Source: VXYL01 sp965116345 (GTDB lineage: Bacteria; Pseudomonadota; Gammaproteobacteria; Pseudomonadales; Azotimanducaceae). Taken from it: a DNA stretch of 64,000 bases. Positions 8,687 through 17,201 of this stretch are shown here, piece after piece. The notes under the pieces are model-generated. The model was not told the origin of the DNA and searched no databases. It worked only from the letters and a program-made list of their open reading frames with translations. Position numbers and translations under genes: made by a program. Each line of letters opens with the position of its first letter. Position 1 is the first letter of the stretch. Location: contig OZ220680.1 in the NCBI GenBank assembly GCA_965116345.1, positions 3,100,001-3,164,000 on the forward strand, in the 5' to 3' direction.

Positions 8687-11600
8687 ATGTCCGAACTCGA
8701 CCGACAACTGACCCTCGGCCTTCCACAGCGCCAAGGGCTCTACGACCCGGCGCAGGAGAAGGATTCCTGCGGCGTCGGCTTCATCTGCGACATCAAGAGC
8801 CGGGCCAGCCGCGAGATCATCGACTCGGCTGGCCACATGAACTGCTGCATGGTGCATCGCGGCGGTCTCGGCTACGAGAAGAACACCGGTGACGGCGCGG
8901 GCATCCTCACTGGGCTACCCCACCGGTTCCTGGCCAAGGCCGCGAAGCGGGACCTTGGCATCGAACTCCCCGAACCGGGCCACTACGGTGCGGGAATCGT
9001 CTTTCTGCCTCGAACCCCGGATGAGCGCATACGTTGCAAGGCGGTCATCGAAGCGGAGATTTCCAACGCCGGACAGCGGCTTCTCGGCTGGCGACCCGTA
9101 CCCACGCGACCCGACGAAGCGGACATCGGCAACGCGGCACGGGCGTCGATGCCGGCCATGGAGCAACTGTTCATCGGCAGCGACCTCGAAGGCGACGCGC
9201 TCGAACGCAAGCTCTATCTCATCCGCAAGGCCGCCACCCACCGTCTGCGCACCGACGTGAGCCTGACCGAGCGCCTACTGCTGTTCTTCGTCAGCCTGTC
9301 CGCCAAGGTCATCGTCTACAAGGGCATGCTGACGCCCCACCAGCTTTTCCCGTTCTACCCGGACCTCGAGGATGCGGACTACGAATCGCATCTCGCCATG
9401 GTGCACTCGCGGTTCTCCACCAACACCTTCCCGTCCTGGGACCGGGCGCAGCCGAACCGCTTTATGAGCCACAACGGCGAGATCAACACGCTGCTCGGCA
9501 ACAAGAACTGGATGAACGCCCGCCAGGGCGTGGTGAAGAGCGACCTGTTCGGCGACGACCTGACGAAGCTCTTCCCCGTGGTCGAACCGGACTGTTCCGA
9601 CTCCGGCACCTTCGACAACGTCCTGGAGTTCCTGCTCATGACCGGGCGCACGCTCCAGGAAGCGGTGTTGATGATGATCCCGGAGGCCTGGCAGCAGCAC
9701 CCGACCATGGACCCGGCGAAGCGCGCCTTCTACGAGTACCACGCCTGCCTGATGGAACCCTGGGACGGCCCGGCGTCCATCGCCTTCACCGACGGCACCT
9801 ACATCGGTGCCGTGCTCGACCGCAACGGTCTCAGGCCGTCGCGCTATTACGTCACCGAAGACCACAAGTGCATCATGGCCTCCGAGGTGGGGGTCGTCGA
9901 TGTCGACCCGGCCAAGGTCGTGGCCAAGGGCCGTCTGCAACCCGGCAAGATCTTCCTCATCGACTTCGATGCGGGTCGCCTGATCCCCGACGAGGAGATC
10001 AAGTCCGAGTGGGCCCAACGTCGACCTTACGGCGAGTGGCTTGCACGGCAGCGAGTGGAACTGGACGACGTCCCGCCCGCCGAAGCGTCCGGATTCGACA
10101 AGGCGACCCTGCTGCCGCGCATGCAGGCCTTCGGCTATACCGCGGAGACCATGCAGTTCATGCTGCTGCCGCTCGTCACCGAGTTGCGCGATCCGTTGGG
10201 TTCCATGGGCAACGACAGCGCGTTGGCGGTGATGTCCGACAAGCCGCGCATGCTCTACGACTACTTCAAGCAGCTCTTCGCGCAGGTCACGAATCCCGCC
10301 ATCGACTCGATCCGCGAGGAGGTCATCATGGCGCTGGAATGCGCCATCGGACCGGAGCGCAACCTGCTCGAGGCCACGGAGGAGCACGCCCACCGGTTGC
10401 GCGTGCCGCACCCGATCCTGTCCAACGACGAGTTGGCGTCGCTCGCAAACATTCGCCACCGCGGCTGGCGGTCTCGCACCATCGACATCACCTTCCCGCG
10501 GGATTCCGGCGAATCCGGCCTGCTCGCGGCTTTCGACCGGATCTGCGCGGAGGCCACCGCCGCTATAGACGCCGGCATCGAACTCATTGTCCTGAGCGAT
10601 CGCGCAATCGACACCGACAACGTGCCGATCAGCGCGCTGGCGGCGACGGGGGCTGTGCATCACCACCTGGTGCGCACCTTGGCCCGAACCCGCGTCGGCC
10701 TCGTCGTCGAGACCGGCGAGGCGCGCGAGGTGCATCACCATTGCCTGTTGATCGGTTTCGGTGCGGACGCCATCAATCCGTACCTCGCCTTCGAAGCCCT
10801 CTGGGACGCGCGCCGCAACGGCTACCTGGTGGATGCGGACCACGTCGCCGACGATGACGATGTCGTCGAGGGCTACCGCAAGGGCATCGCCAAGGGCATG
10901 CTCAAGGTGATGGCCAAGATGGGCATCTCCACGCTCCAGTCCTACAAGGGCGCGCAGATCTTCGAGGCCGTGGGGCTCGCCGACGATGTTGTCGAACGCT
11001 GCTTCGCGGGGACCGCGAGCCGGGTCAAGGGTGTCGGCTTCGACGTCCTGGCCGAGGAGATGCAGCGCCGTCACGCGTTCGGCTTTCCGCCCCGGGACGT
11101 GGTTTCGCTGCCGGTGCTGCCGAATCCCGGCGACTTCCACTGGCGCCGCCACGGCGACACACACATGTGGGACCCGGAGTCCATCGCCAATCTCCAGGTC
11201 GCAGCCCGGGGCAATGACGAACAGGCCTACTGGCGGTTCGCCAAGCAGGCCAACGAGGAGAGCACCCGGCGCTCGACACTGCGTGGCCTGCTGACGTTCA
11301 ACGACGCGGCCAACGGCGGCGAGATTCCGCTGGACGAGGTCGAACCCGCCGCCGAGATCGTCAAGCGTTTCGCCACCGGCGCCATGAGCTTCGGATCGAT
11401 CTCCGCGGAAGCCCACGAGAGCCTCGCCATCGCCATGAACCGCATCGGTGGCAAGTCGAATACCGGCGAGGGCGGCGAAGACCCCGAGCGCTTCATCCCG
11501 CTGGCGAACGGCGACTCCAAGCGTTCGGCCATCAAGCAGGTGGCCAGCGGCCGGTTCGGCGTCACGGTCAACTACCTGACCAACGCCGACGAACTGCAGA

Positions 11601-13288
11601 TCAAGATCGTCCAGGGCGCGAAGCCGGGGGAGGGCGGCGAACTGCCGGGGCGCAAGGTGGACGACTACATCGCCAGGATCCGCCACTCGACGCCCGGCGT
11701 GGGCCTCATCAGCCCGCCGCCGCACCACGACATCTATTCCATCGAGGACATCGCCCAGCTCATCCACGACCTGAAGAACGGCAACCCCCAGGCGCGCATC
11801 AGCGTCAAGCTGGGCGCCGAAATCGGCGTCGGCACGGTTGCGGCCGGCGTCGTCAAGGCGCGCACCGATCACCTGGTGATCGCCGGCGATACCGGCGGCA
11901 CCGGGGCGTCGCCGCTGACGTCCATCAAGCACGCCGGCGTGCCGTGGGAACTCGGCATCGCCGAGACCCACCAGACCCTGGTGATGAACAACCTGCGCTC
12001 CCGTGTCGCGCTGCAGACAGACGGCCAGTTGAAGACCGGACGGGACGTCGCCATCGCCGCGTTCCTAGGGGCCGAGGAGTTCGGCTTCGCCACCGCGCCG
12101 TTGGTGGCCATGGGCTGCATCATGATGCGCAAGTGCCACCTGAACACCTGTCCGGTGGGCATCGCGACCCAGGACCCGGATCTCCGCCGAAAGTTCGCGG
12201 GCGCCCCGGAGCACGTGGTCAACTACTTCTTCATGATCGCCGAGGAACTGCGGCTCATCATGGCGAAGCTCGGTTTCCGCACCGTCAACAACATGATCGG
12301 CCGGGTGGACGCCCTCGAGGTGGATGCGGCGGTCGAACACTGGAAGGCGAAGGGCCTGGACTTCTCCACGATCCTGGAGCCCGCCGCCGAGCCCGAGAAC
12401 TGCCTCGGCGTGTACCGGATGCACGATCAGGACCACGGTCTCGCCGCCGCCATCGACAACGAACTGATCGAGTACGCGAAGCCGGCGATCGAGCGGGGCG
12501 AACGCGTGTACCGCGAGTTGCCGATCGTCAACGTAAACCGCGTCGTCGGCGGGATGCTGTCGAACCACATCATCCGCGAGGTCGGCCCCGGAATGCTCGC
12601 CGACGGTTCGATCCACTTCAAGTTCACCGGCAGCGCGGGCCAGAGCTTCGGCGCCTGGTTAGCCCAGGGCGTCACCCTCGAGGTCGAAGGAGACGCCAAC
12701 GACTATGTCGGCAAGGGTCTCTCCGGCGGCCGGCTCATCGTCTATCCGTCGAAGTCGAGCACGTTCAGGGCGGAGGAGCAGATTCTGGTCGGCAACGTCG
12801 TGCTCTACGGCGCCACTGCCGGCGAGTGCTTTTTCCGGGGGCTGGCGGCCGAGCGGTTCGGCGTACGCAACAGCGGCGCCCATGCGGTGATCGAAGGCGT
12901 CGGCGACCACGGCTGCGAGTACATGACGGGCGGTCGCGTGGTGATCCTTGGCCCGACCGGGCGCAACTTCGCCGCCGGCATGAGTGGCGGCGTCGCCTAC
13001 GTCCTGGATGAGGACGATTCGTTCGCCGGGCAATGCAACCCCGGCATGGTGGATCTGGAACCGCTGGTCGCGGATGCCGACATCGAGGAGGTCCGTTCCC
13101 TCGTCGACAAGCATCGGCAGTACACGGGGTCGACAGTCGCGGCACGGCTGCTCGACGACTGGGATCGATCGCGCGAACGGTTCGTCAAGGTCATGCCGCG
13201 GGACTACAAGCGTGTCCTGGAGGAACGCAAGGCCGCGCGCCGACAGTTACGTGAACCCGTCGTGGCCCAGGTGGCGGCGAGTGGGTAA
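8687..13288 (+). CDS. gltB: Glutamate synthase (NADPH) large subunit
   Basis: The 1533-aa protein is full length. Order of domains: glutamine amidotransferase starting at Cys28 (EKDSCGVGF; the preceding 27 residues are the propeptide), central domain about 450-790, FMN-binding synthase domain about 830-1210, and GxGxG beta-helix about 1270-1480. The [3Fe-4S] ligands are C1144, C1150 and C1155 in GCIMMRKCHLNTCPVG (C-x5-C-x4-C). It transfers the glutamine amide nitrogen to 2-oxoglutarate, using electrons from GltD, in the cytoplasm. gltD follows with an 8-nt overlap (GTG start inside the gltB 3' end), so the pair is translationally coupled. A TATGCT at 8654-8659 is a possible -10. Confidence 0.98.
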   Translation: MSELDRQLTLGLPQRQGLYDPAQEKDSCGVGFICDIKSRASREIIDSAGHMNCCMVHRGGLGYEKNTGDGAGILTGLPHRFLAKAAKRDLGIELPEPGHYGAGIVFLPRTPDERIRCKAVIEAEISNAGQRLLGWRPVPTRPDEADIGNAARASMPAMEQLFIGSDLEGDALERKLYLIRKAATHRLRTDVSLTERLLLFFVSLSAKVIVYKGMLTPHQLFPFYPDLEDADYESHLAMVHSRFSTNTFPSWDRAQPNRFMSHNGEINTLLGNKNWMNARQGVVKSDLFGDDLTKLFPVVEPDCSDSGTFDNVLEFLLMTGRTLQEAVLMMIPEAWQQHPTMDPAKRAFYEYHACLMEPWDGPASIAFTDGTYIGAVLDRNGLRPSRYYVTEDHKCIMASEVGVVDVDPAKVVAKGRLQPGKIFLIDFDAGRLIPDEEIKSEWAQRRPYGEWLARQRVELDDVPPAEASGFDKATLLPRMQAFGYTAETMQFMLLPLVTELRDPLGSMGNDSALAVMSDKPRMLYDYFKQLFAQVTNPAIDSIREEVIMALECAIGPERNLLEATEEHAHRLRVPHPILSNDELASLANIRHRGWRSRTIDITFPRDSGESGLLAAFDRICAEATAAIDAGIELIVLSDRAIDTDNVPISALAATGAVHHHLVRTLARTRVGLVVETGEAREVHHHCLLIGFGADAINPYLAFEALWDARRNGYLVDADHVADDDDVVEGYRKGIAKGMLKVMAKMGISTLQSYKGAQIFEAVGLADDVVERCFAGTASRVKGVGFDVLAEEMQRRHAFGFPPRDVVSLPVLPNPGDFHWRRHGDTHMWDPESIANLQVAARGNDEQAYWRFAKQANEESTRRSTLRGLLTFNDAANGGEIPLDEVEPAAEIVKRFATGAMSFGSISAEAHESLAIAMNRIGGKSNTGEGGEDPERFIPLANGDSKRSAIKQVASGRFGVTVNYLTNADELQIKIVQGAKPGEGGELPGRKVDDYIARIRHSTPGVGLISPPPHHDIYSIEDIAQLIHDLKNGNPQARISVKLGAEIGVGTVAAGVVKARTDHLVIAGDTGGTGASPLTSIKHAGVPWELGIAETHQTLVMNNLRSRVALQTDGQLKTGRDVAIAAFLGAEEFGFATAPLVAMGCIMMRKCHLNTCPVGIATQDPDLRRKFAGAPEHVVNYFFMIAEELRLIMAKLGFRTVNNMIGRVDALEVDAAVEHWKAKGLDFSTILEPAAEPENCLGVYRMHDQDHGLAAAIDNELIEYAKPAIERGERVYRELPIVNVNRVVGGMLSNHIIREVGPGMLADGSIHFKFTGSAGQSFGAWLAQGVTLEVEGDANDYVGKGLSGGRLIVYPSKSSTFRAEEQILVGNVVLYGATAGECFFRGLAAERFGVRNSGAHAVIEGVGDHGCEYMTGGRVVILGPTGRNFAAGMSGGVAYVLDEDDSFAGQCNPGMVDLEPLVADADIEEVRSLVDKHRQYTGSTVAARLLDDWDRSRERFVKVMPRDYKRVLEERKAARRQLREPVVAQVAASG

Positions 13289-14840
13289 AGGAGCCCTCAG
13301 CGGGGGAGCGCGAGGGGACACCCCTCGCGAGAAGGGAGCCCTCAGCGGGGGAGCACGAGGGGACACCCCTCGCCAAAAAACAACGGGATTCAAGGAGTAC
13401 GTTCGCGACGCGGCCCCCTATCGAAATGCAATAGAACGCATCGCCGACTTCCGGGAGATCTACACCGAGCACGACCCCGTTCGGCTCACGACCCAGGCCG
13501 CTCGCTGCATGGACTGCGGCGTGCCGTTTTGCCAGTCCCCGGACATGGTCCACGGCCGCAGCGGCTGTCCGATCCACAACCTGATCCCGGAGTGGAACGA
13601 TCTCGTCTACCGCGACCAGTGGCGCGACGCGCTGGACCGTCTGCACAAGACCAACAACTTCCCGGAGTTCACTGGTCGTGTTTGCCCGGCACCCTGCGAG
13701 GGATCTTGCGTCCTCGGTATCACGGATCCGCCAGTGACCATCAAGAACATCGAGATGGCCATCATCGACCGCGGCTTCGAGGAAGGCTGGGTGGTGCCGC
13801 TGACGCCGGAGAGCCGTACCGGCCAGCGCGTTGCCGTGATCGGATCGGGTCCGGCCGGACTCGCGGCGGCGGCGCAGCTCAACACGGCGGGTCACACGGT
13901 CACCGTCTACGAACGCGCCGACCGGATCGGCGGGCTCTTGATGTACGGCATTCCCAACATGAAGCTCGACAAGGGCATCGTCGACCGTCGCGTCGACCTG
14001 ATGCGCGAGGAAGGCGTCGAGTTCGTCACCGACGCCAACATCGGCGACGGCACCGACGGCACGTTGGCGGTCACCGATCTGCTCGACGATATGGACGCGC
14101 TGCTCCTGGCGACCGGTGCCACGGTACCCAACAACCTGCCGATCGCCGGACGCGAACTCGATGGCGTTCACTTCGCCATGGAGTTCCTCCACGCGAACAC
14201 CAAGAGCCTGCTCGACAGCGGGCATGCCGACGGCGACTACATCGACGCCAAGGACAAGAACGTCATCGTCATCGGCGGCGGCGACACCGGCACGGACTGC
14301 ATCGGCACCGCCATGCGCCAAGGCTGCAAGACCCTCGTGAACTTCGAAATCGTGCCCGACCCACCCGCCGAACGCGCCGGCAACAATCCGTGGCCGACGT
14401 GGCCGTTCATCTACCGCGTCGACTACGGCCACGAAGAGGCCGCGGCGAAGTTCAACCGCGACCCCCGTGAATACCGCACGTCGGCGGTGGCTTTCCACGG
14501 CGACGGCAACGGCCGGGTGAAGTCGCTGACGGCGGCCGAGTACGACGAGAAGTTCCAGAAGGTCGAGGGCACCGAGCGCAGCTACGATGCGGACCTCGTG
14601 CTGCTGGCCATGGGCTTCCGGAGCCCGGAGCACTACGTCAGCGAACCACTCGGCCTCGAACTCGACCAACGGTCGAACTACCAGGCGGAGAAAGGCGTCT
14701 ACCGGACGAGCAATCCCAAGGTGTTCGCCGCCGGCGACTGCCGCAGCGGCCAATCGCTGGTGGTCCGGGCGATCAACGAGGGCCGCGAGGCGGCGCGGGA
14801 GATCGACCGGTTCCTGTCGGGGACGACCGGGTTGCCGTAG
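13281..14840 (+). CDS. gltD: Glutamate synthase small subunit carrying an in-frame repeat insertion at its N-terminus
   Basis: The NADPH-oxidising flavoprotein partner of GltB is 519 aa. Cysteines C76, C79, C84 and C96 (ARCMDCGVPFC...SGCPIHN) and the VCPAPCEGSC group hold the two [4Fe-4S] clusters. FAD binds at VAVIGSGPAGLAAAA (about 184-198) and NADPH at VIVIGGGDTGTDC (about 329-341). Orthologues begin MGK-x-TGFxEY; here MGK (GTG 13281) is separated from TTGFKEY by 30 residues from two 45-bp tandem repeats. No in-frame ATG, GTG or TTG lies between the repeats and TTGFKEY, so the repeats should be translated. The start overlaps the gltB stop by 8 nt. The insertion precedes the conserved fold and is probably tolerated. 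Confidence 0.96.
   Translation: MGKGALSGGARGDTPREKGALSGGARGDTPRQKTTGFKEYVRDAAPYRNAIERIADFREIYTEHDPVRLTTQAARCMDCGVPFCQSPDMVHGRSGCPIHNLIPEWNDLVYRDQWRDALDRLHKTNNFPEFTGRVCPAPCEGSCVLGITDPPVTIKNIEMAIIDRGFEEGWVVPLTPESRTGQRVAVIGSGPAGLAAAAQLNTAGHTVTVYERADRIGGLLMYGIPNMKLDKGIVDRRVDLMREEGVEFVTDANIGDGTDGTLAVTDLLDDMDALLLATGATVPNNLPIAGRELDGVHFAMEFLHANTKSLLDSGHADGDYIDAKDKNVIVIGGGDTGTDCIGTAMRQGCKTLVNFEIVPDPPAERAGNNPWPTWPFIYRVDYGHEEAAAKFNRDPREYRTSAVAFHGDGNGRVKSLTAAEYDEKFQKVEGTERSYDADLVLLAMGFRSPEHYVSEPLGLELDQRSNYQAEKGVYRTSNPKVFAAGDCRSGQSLVVRAINEGREAAREIDRFLSGTTGLP
13290..13379 (+). repeat. Two tandem 45-bp palindromic units inserted in gltD
   Basis: Units lie at 13290-13334 and 13335-13379. Their first 39 bases differ at one position; the last six are GAGAAG or CAAAAA. 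Each codes GALSGGARGDTPR plus EK or QK. Each holds a hairpin with arms CGAGGGG and CCCCTCG around ACA. The unit is a multiple of three and contains no stop in the gltD frame. Confidence 0.93.
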
Positions 14841-14850
14841 GCACCCGGAA

Positions 14851-15011
14851 ATGCTGCCGATGACGATCTGCACCAGTCCCGTCGCGCTGCGGGATTGCTC
14901 GACGACAACCACGTGTTCATTCCCCTGACCGTGCTTCTCGAGACTGAACGGGTCTTGCGCAGCGTCTAGGCGTTGGAGCGGGATGCCGTGCTGCGTGGAC
15001 TTCGCAACTAA
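14851..15011 (+). pseudogene. VapC-type PIN-domain toxin remnant
   Basis: Read from 14856, this stretch gives ADDDLHQSRRAAGLLDDNHV then FIPLTVLLETERVLRSV, TAG, and ALERDAVLRGLRN, TAA. That is the early part of a VapC PIN domain (PLTVLLETEWVLRS is a typical core, with the catalytic Glu). There is no start region with the first catalytic Asp and no C-terminal half, and a premature TAG lies at 14967-14969. No VapB antitoxin is visible. It lies between gltD and the minus-strand Cys-rich gene and is too short to stand as a gene. Confidence 0.72.
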
Positions 15012-15013
15012 GT

Positions 15014-15520
15014 CTAGGGCTCGACGTCCAACCGCTCTCGAACGAGCCTTATGGTTTCCTCGATGGTCGCGCGAGCGCGCGCCATCGCCGGGTCCTGCAC
15101 GACTTCCTCCAGCGCCGCTATGAGCCGCGGGTCACCCCACTCAAGCAGTTGCCGAACAGCCACAATGTGCGCGGGAGACGTATAGAAATGGTAGCCCTCA
15201 TCCTGGCGCTCATCGGCACGGCGGACGATATCGAGCAGGTGTTGTCGAATTTCCGCCGTGTCCGGCGATGGCATCCATTCCCTGCGCGTCGATAGCGAAG
15301 CATCGTCTGTGACGAGCACCGGCCCGATTGGAATCGGATCCCGGTCTGGCCGGTGATAGGGGTGGTTTGCGCAGTAGGTGTAGAACGGGTCCGGAATGTC
15401 CAGACCACGGATCTCGCAATGGCTCGGGATCCTATGGTCGAAGTTGCTGCTGCCACGCTTGCCTGCGAGGGACCGATTGAACCAGCACGTAGCACAGCAA
15501 TCAGAGCCACCGTTCGGCAT
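15014..15520 (-). CDS. Small Cys-rich protein of unknown function
   Basis: The 168-aa protein begins MPNGGSDCCATCWFNRSLAG and has further Cys/His in HCEIRG and FYTYCANHP, a pattern suggesting a small metal-binding (zinc-like) domain in the first 75 residues. The C-terminal half (ADERQDEGYHFYTS to the end) is helical and charged. I do not recognise a named family. The ATG at 15520 was chosen because GGGAG lies 7-8 bases upstream and the Cys motif starts there; upstream in-frame codons run through sequence without protein-like character. It follows the VapC remnant on the opposite strand and has no obvious operon partner. Confidence 0.6.
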   Translation of the reverse strand: MPNGGSDCCATCWFNRSLAGKRGSSNFDHRIPSHCEIRGLDIPDPFYTYCANHPYHRPDRDPIPIGPVLVTDDASLSTRREWMPSPDTAEIRQHLLDIVRRADERQDEGYHFYTSPAHIVAVRQLLEWGDPRLIAALEEVVQDPAMARARATIEETIRLVRERLDVEP

Positions 15521-15706
15521 GTCTATCTCCCGTGTCCTGGTGGTCGAACCCGTCCATTGCGACCTGCAGAGCACTACCGAAACAACGGCACTGGGAATCG
15601 CACCGGCAGCAGGTACCACGACGCCGTCTTGGACCTCTACCGCGACGCTGGCCATGAAGCCAAGCCTATCGTGTTCTCCGCCCCCGCGGGGTCGCGCTCT
15701 TGTTCT

Positions 15707-15750
15707 TGCGTTTCTGATCAAGCCAAGGATGGCTTGATCCGAACAATCTT
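15707..15750. repeat. Dispersed palindromic repeat, copy A
   Basis: A 44-bp stretch matching 32328-32371 at most positions. Its core hairpin has arms GATCAAGCCA (15716-15725) and TGGCTTGATC (15730-15739) with a 4-nt loop. Copy B forms the same hairpin with compensatory base changes. It lies between the Cys-rich gene and the ald terminator. Confidence 0.75.
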
Positions 15751-15776
15751 AGTGCGAAGAAGTGCGAAGGAAAGGG

Positions 15777-15805
15777 CTCGCCGAAGCCCTCCGGGCTTCG
15801 GCGAG
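15777..15805 (-). terminator. Strong hairpin downstream of ald
   Basis: Perfect 13-bp arms CTCGCCGAAGCCC and GGGCTTCGGCGAG around a 3-nt loop, 10 bases past the ald stop, with a short pyrimidine run (CCCTTTCC) after it on the minus strand. A second 9-bp hairpin (arms 15809-15817 and 15829-15837) overlaps the last ald codons. Likely a terminator or 3'-end stabiliser. Confidence 0.7.
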
Positions 15806-15814
15806 AAACCAGCG

Positions 15815-17041
15815 TCAGGCGTTTGCCGTGACGCTGGAGGGGGATTTCGGCGAGTAGGGGACTTCGATGTCGGCGTAGGCGATCGGACTGGCCGTGTACC
15901 GCGCAGTCTCGAAGACGTCCCCGAGGCGGCGTGTATCTTGCCGGGCGATGCCGACGGACTCGGCGACCGCGTCGTGCCAGACCGTGCCGCCGGCGACGTT
16001 CAAGCCGTCGGCCAGGTGCTTGTCGTCTGCCACCGCCGCCTGCCAGCCCTTGTTCGCAATCGTCCGGATGTAGGGCAGCGTGACGTTGTTCAGGGCCAGG
16101 GTGGATGTGTGCGGTACCACCCCGGGCATGTTCGTTACGCAGTAGTGAACCACGCCGTCGTGGACGAAGGTCGGTTCGTCGTGGCTCGTCGGACGACTGG
16201 TCTCGAAGCAGCCGCCTTGATCGATGGAGATGTCGACGAGCACCGAACCGTCGCGCATCTCGCGGACGTCCTCGGCGCTGACGAGCCTCGGTGCCCGCGC
16301 CCCGGGGACGAGCACCGCGCCGACCACGAGGTCGGCATCGCGCACGGTCTCGCTGGTAGTGGTTGCGTTCGCCATGATCGTCTTCGCGCGGCCGTCGAAT
16401 CGGTCCGCGAGCCAGCGCAGCCGGGAGACGCTCTTGTCCAGGATGGCGACCTCGGCGCCGAGGCCGAGAGCGATGGTGGCCGCGTTGGCGCCGGCCATAC
16501 CGCCACCGATGACCACGACCCGCGCGGGCGCGACGCCGGGGACGCCCCCGAGTAGTATGCCGCGACCGCCGGTCGTGTGCTGTAGGGCGCTGATGCGCTG
16601 CAGGGTGCCGGCACCGACCTGGACGGACATGCGGCCGGCGATTTCGCTCATCGGCGACAGCAGTGGCAGACTGCCGTCGGCCGCGGTGACCGTCTCGTAG
16701 GCGATGGCGGTCGCGCCGCTGGCCATGAGCGCGCGGGTCAACTCCGGATTGGCGGCCAGATGCAGATACGTGAACAGGATCTGCGACTCGCCGAGTCGCG
16801 CGCATTCCGCCAGGCTCGGCTCCTTGACCTTGACTACCATGGTCTGGTCGAACGTCTCCTCGGTCGAAGCGGTTCGGGCACCTGCGGCGATGTAGTCCGC
16901 GTCGCCGAAGCCTATGCCGTCCCCGGCACCCGTTTCGACAACGACGTCGTGCCCGTCGCGTACCAGTTCGGCGACGGAAGTCGGCGTCAGGCCGACGCGG
17001 TATTCATGGACCTTGGTTTCCTTCGGAACGCCGATCTGCAT
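15815..17041 (-). CDS. ald: Alanine dehydrogenase
   Basis: The 408-aa protein is normal length for the family. It begins MQIGVPKETKVHEYRVGLTP (substrate Arg15), has VKVKEP (substrate Lys, about 75), YLHLAAN with the catalytic His near 96, the NAD loop VVVIGGGMAGANAA near 169, and VDISIDQGGCFETSRPT near 268, all diagnostic. It interconverts L-alanine with pyruvate plus ammonia. The start was placed at ATG 17041; the open frame extends upstream but without family sequence. It is divergent from an AsnC/Lrp-type regulator across a 135-bp gap containing paired repeats, so it is very probably that regulator's target, as with Lrp-type AldR proteins. Confidence 0.96.
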   Translation of the reverse strand: MQIGVPKETKVHEYRVGLTPTSVAELVRDGHDVVVETGAGDGIGFGDADYIAAGARTASTEETFDQTMVVKVKEPSLAECARLGESQILFTYLHLAANPELTRALMASGATAIAYETVTAADGSLPLLSPMSEIAGRMSVQVGAGTLQRISALQHTTGGRGILLGGVPGVAPARVVVIGGGMAGANAATIALGLGAEVAILDKSVSRLRWLADRFDGRAKTIMANATTTSETVRDADLVVGAVLVPGARAPRLVSAEDVREMRDGSVLVDISIDQGGCFETSRPTSHDEPTFVHDGVVHYCVTNMPGVVPHTSTLALNNVTLPYIRTIANKGWQAAVADDKHLADGLNVAGGTVWHDAVAESVGIARQDTRRLGDVFETARYTASPIAYADIEVPYSPKSPSSVTANA

Positions 17042-17150
17042 GGCCTGGCACCTTCCTCGACAGGGCGACTTGACGATGACGTTCACCGTAGCGGAACGGC
17101 AGCGCAACAGGTTTGCTTTTTCGCCTCCGCTGGGCCAGCATCGAGACATA

Positions 17151-17201
17151 ATCTGTTGGTGTGGAACAAATAGTAGATGGAATCTGTTGGTATAGACCAA
17201 A
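17151..17201. promoter_or_regulatory. Paired Lrp-type operator repeats between ald and lrp
   Basis: Two similar 20-bp sites begin ATCTGTTGGT (17151-17170 and 17182-17201) and end GGAACAAA or AGACCAAA. They start 31 bp apart, about three helical turns. The second is palindromic (TTGGT-ATAG-ACCAA) and overlaps the regulator's first codons, consistent with autoregulation. Confidence 0.6.

Noticed and set aside
9275..11971. Very long open frame antisense to gltB (about 900 codons)
   Set aside because: It is the mirror of high-GC gltB codon use, low in complexity and Arg/His/Asp-rich, without any recognisable domain; gltB on the other strand is unambiguous.
13290..13379. Possible CRISPR-like or minisatellite array
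   Set aside because: Only two adjacent units with no spacers, open in the gltD frame; better explained as an in-frame palindromic insertion.
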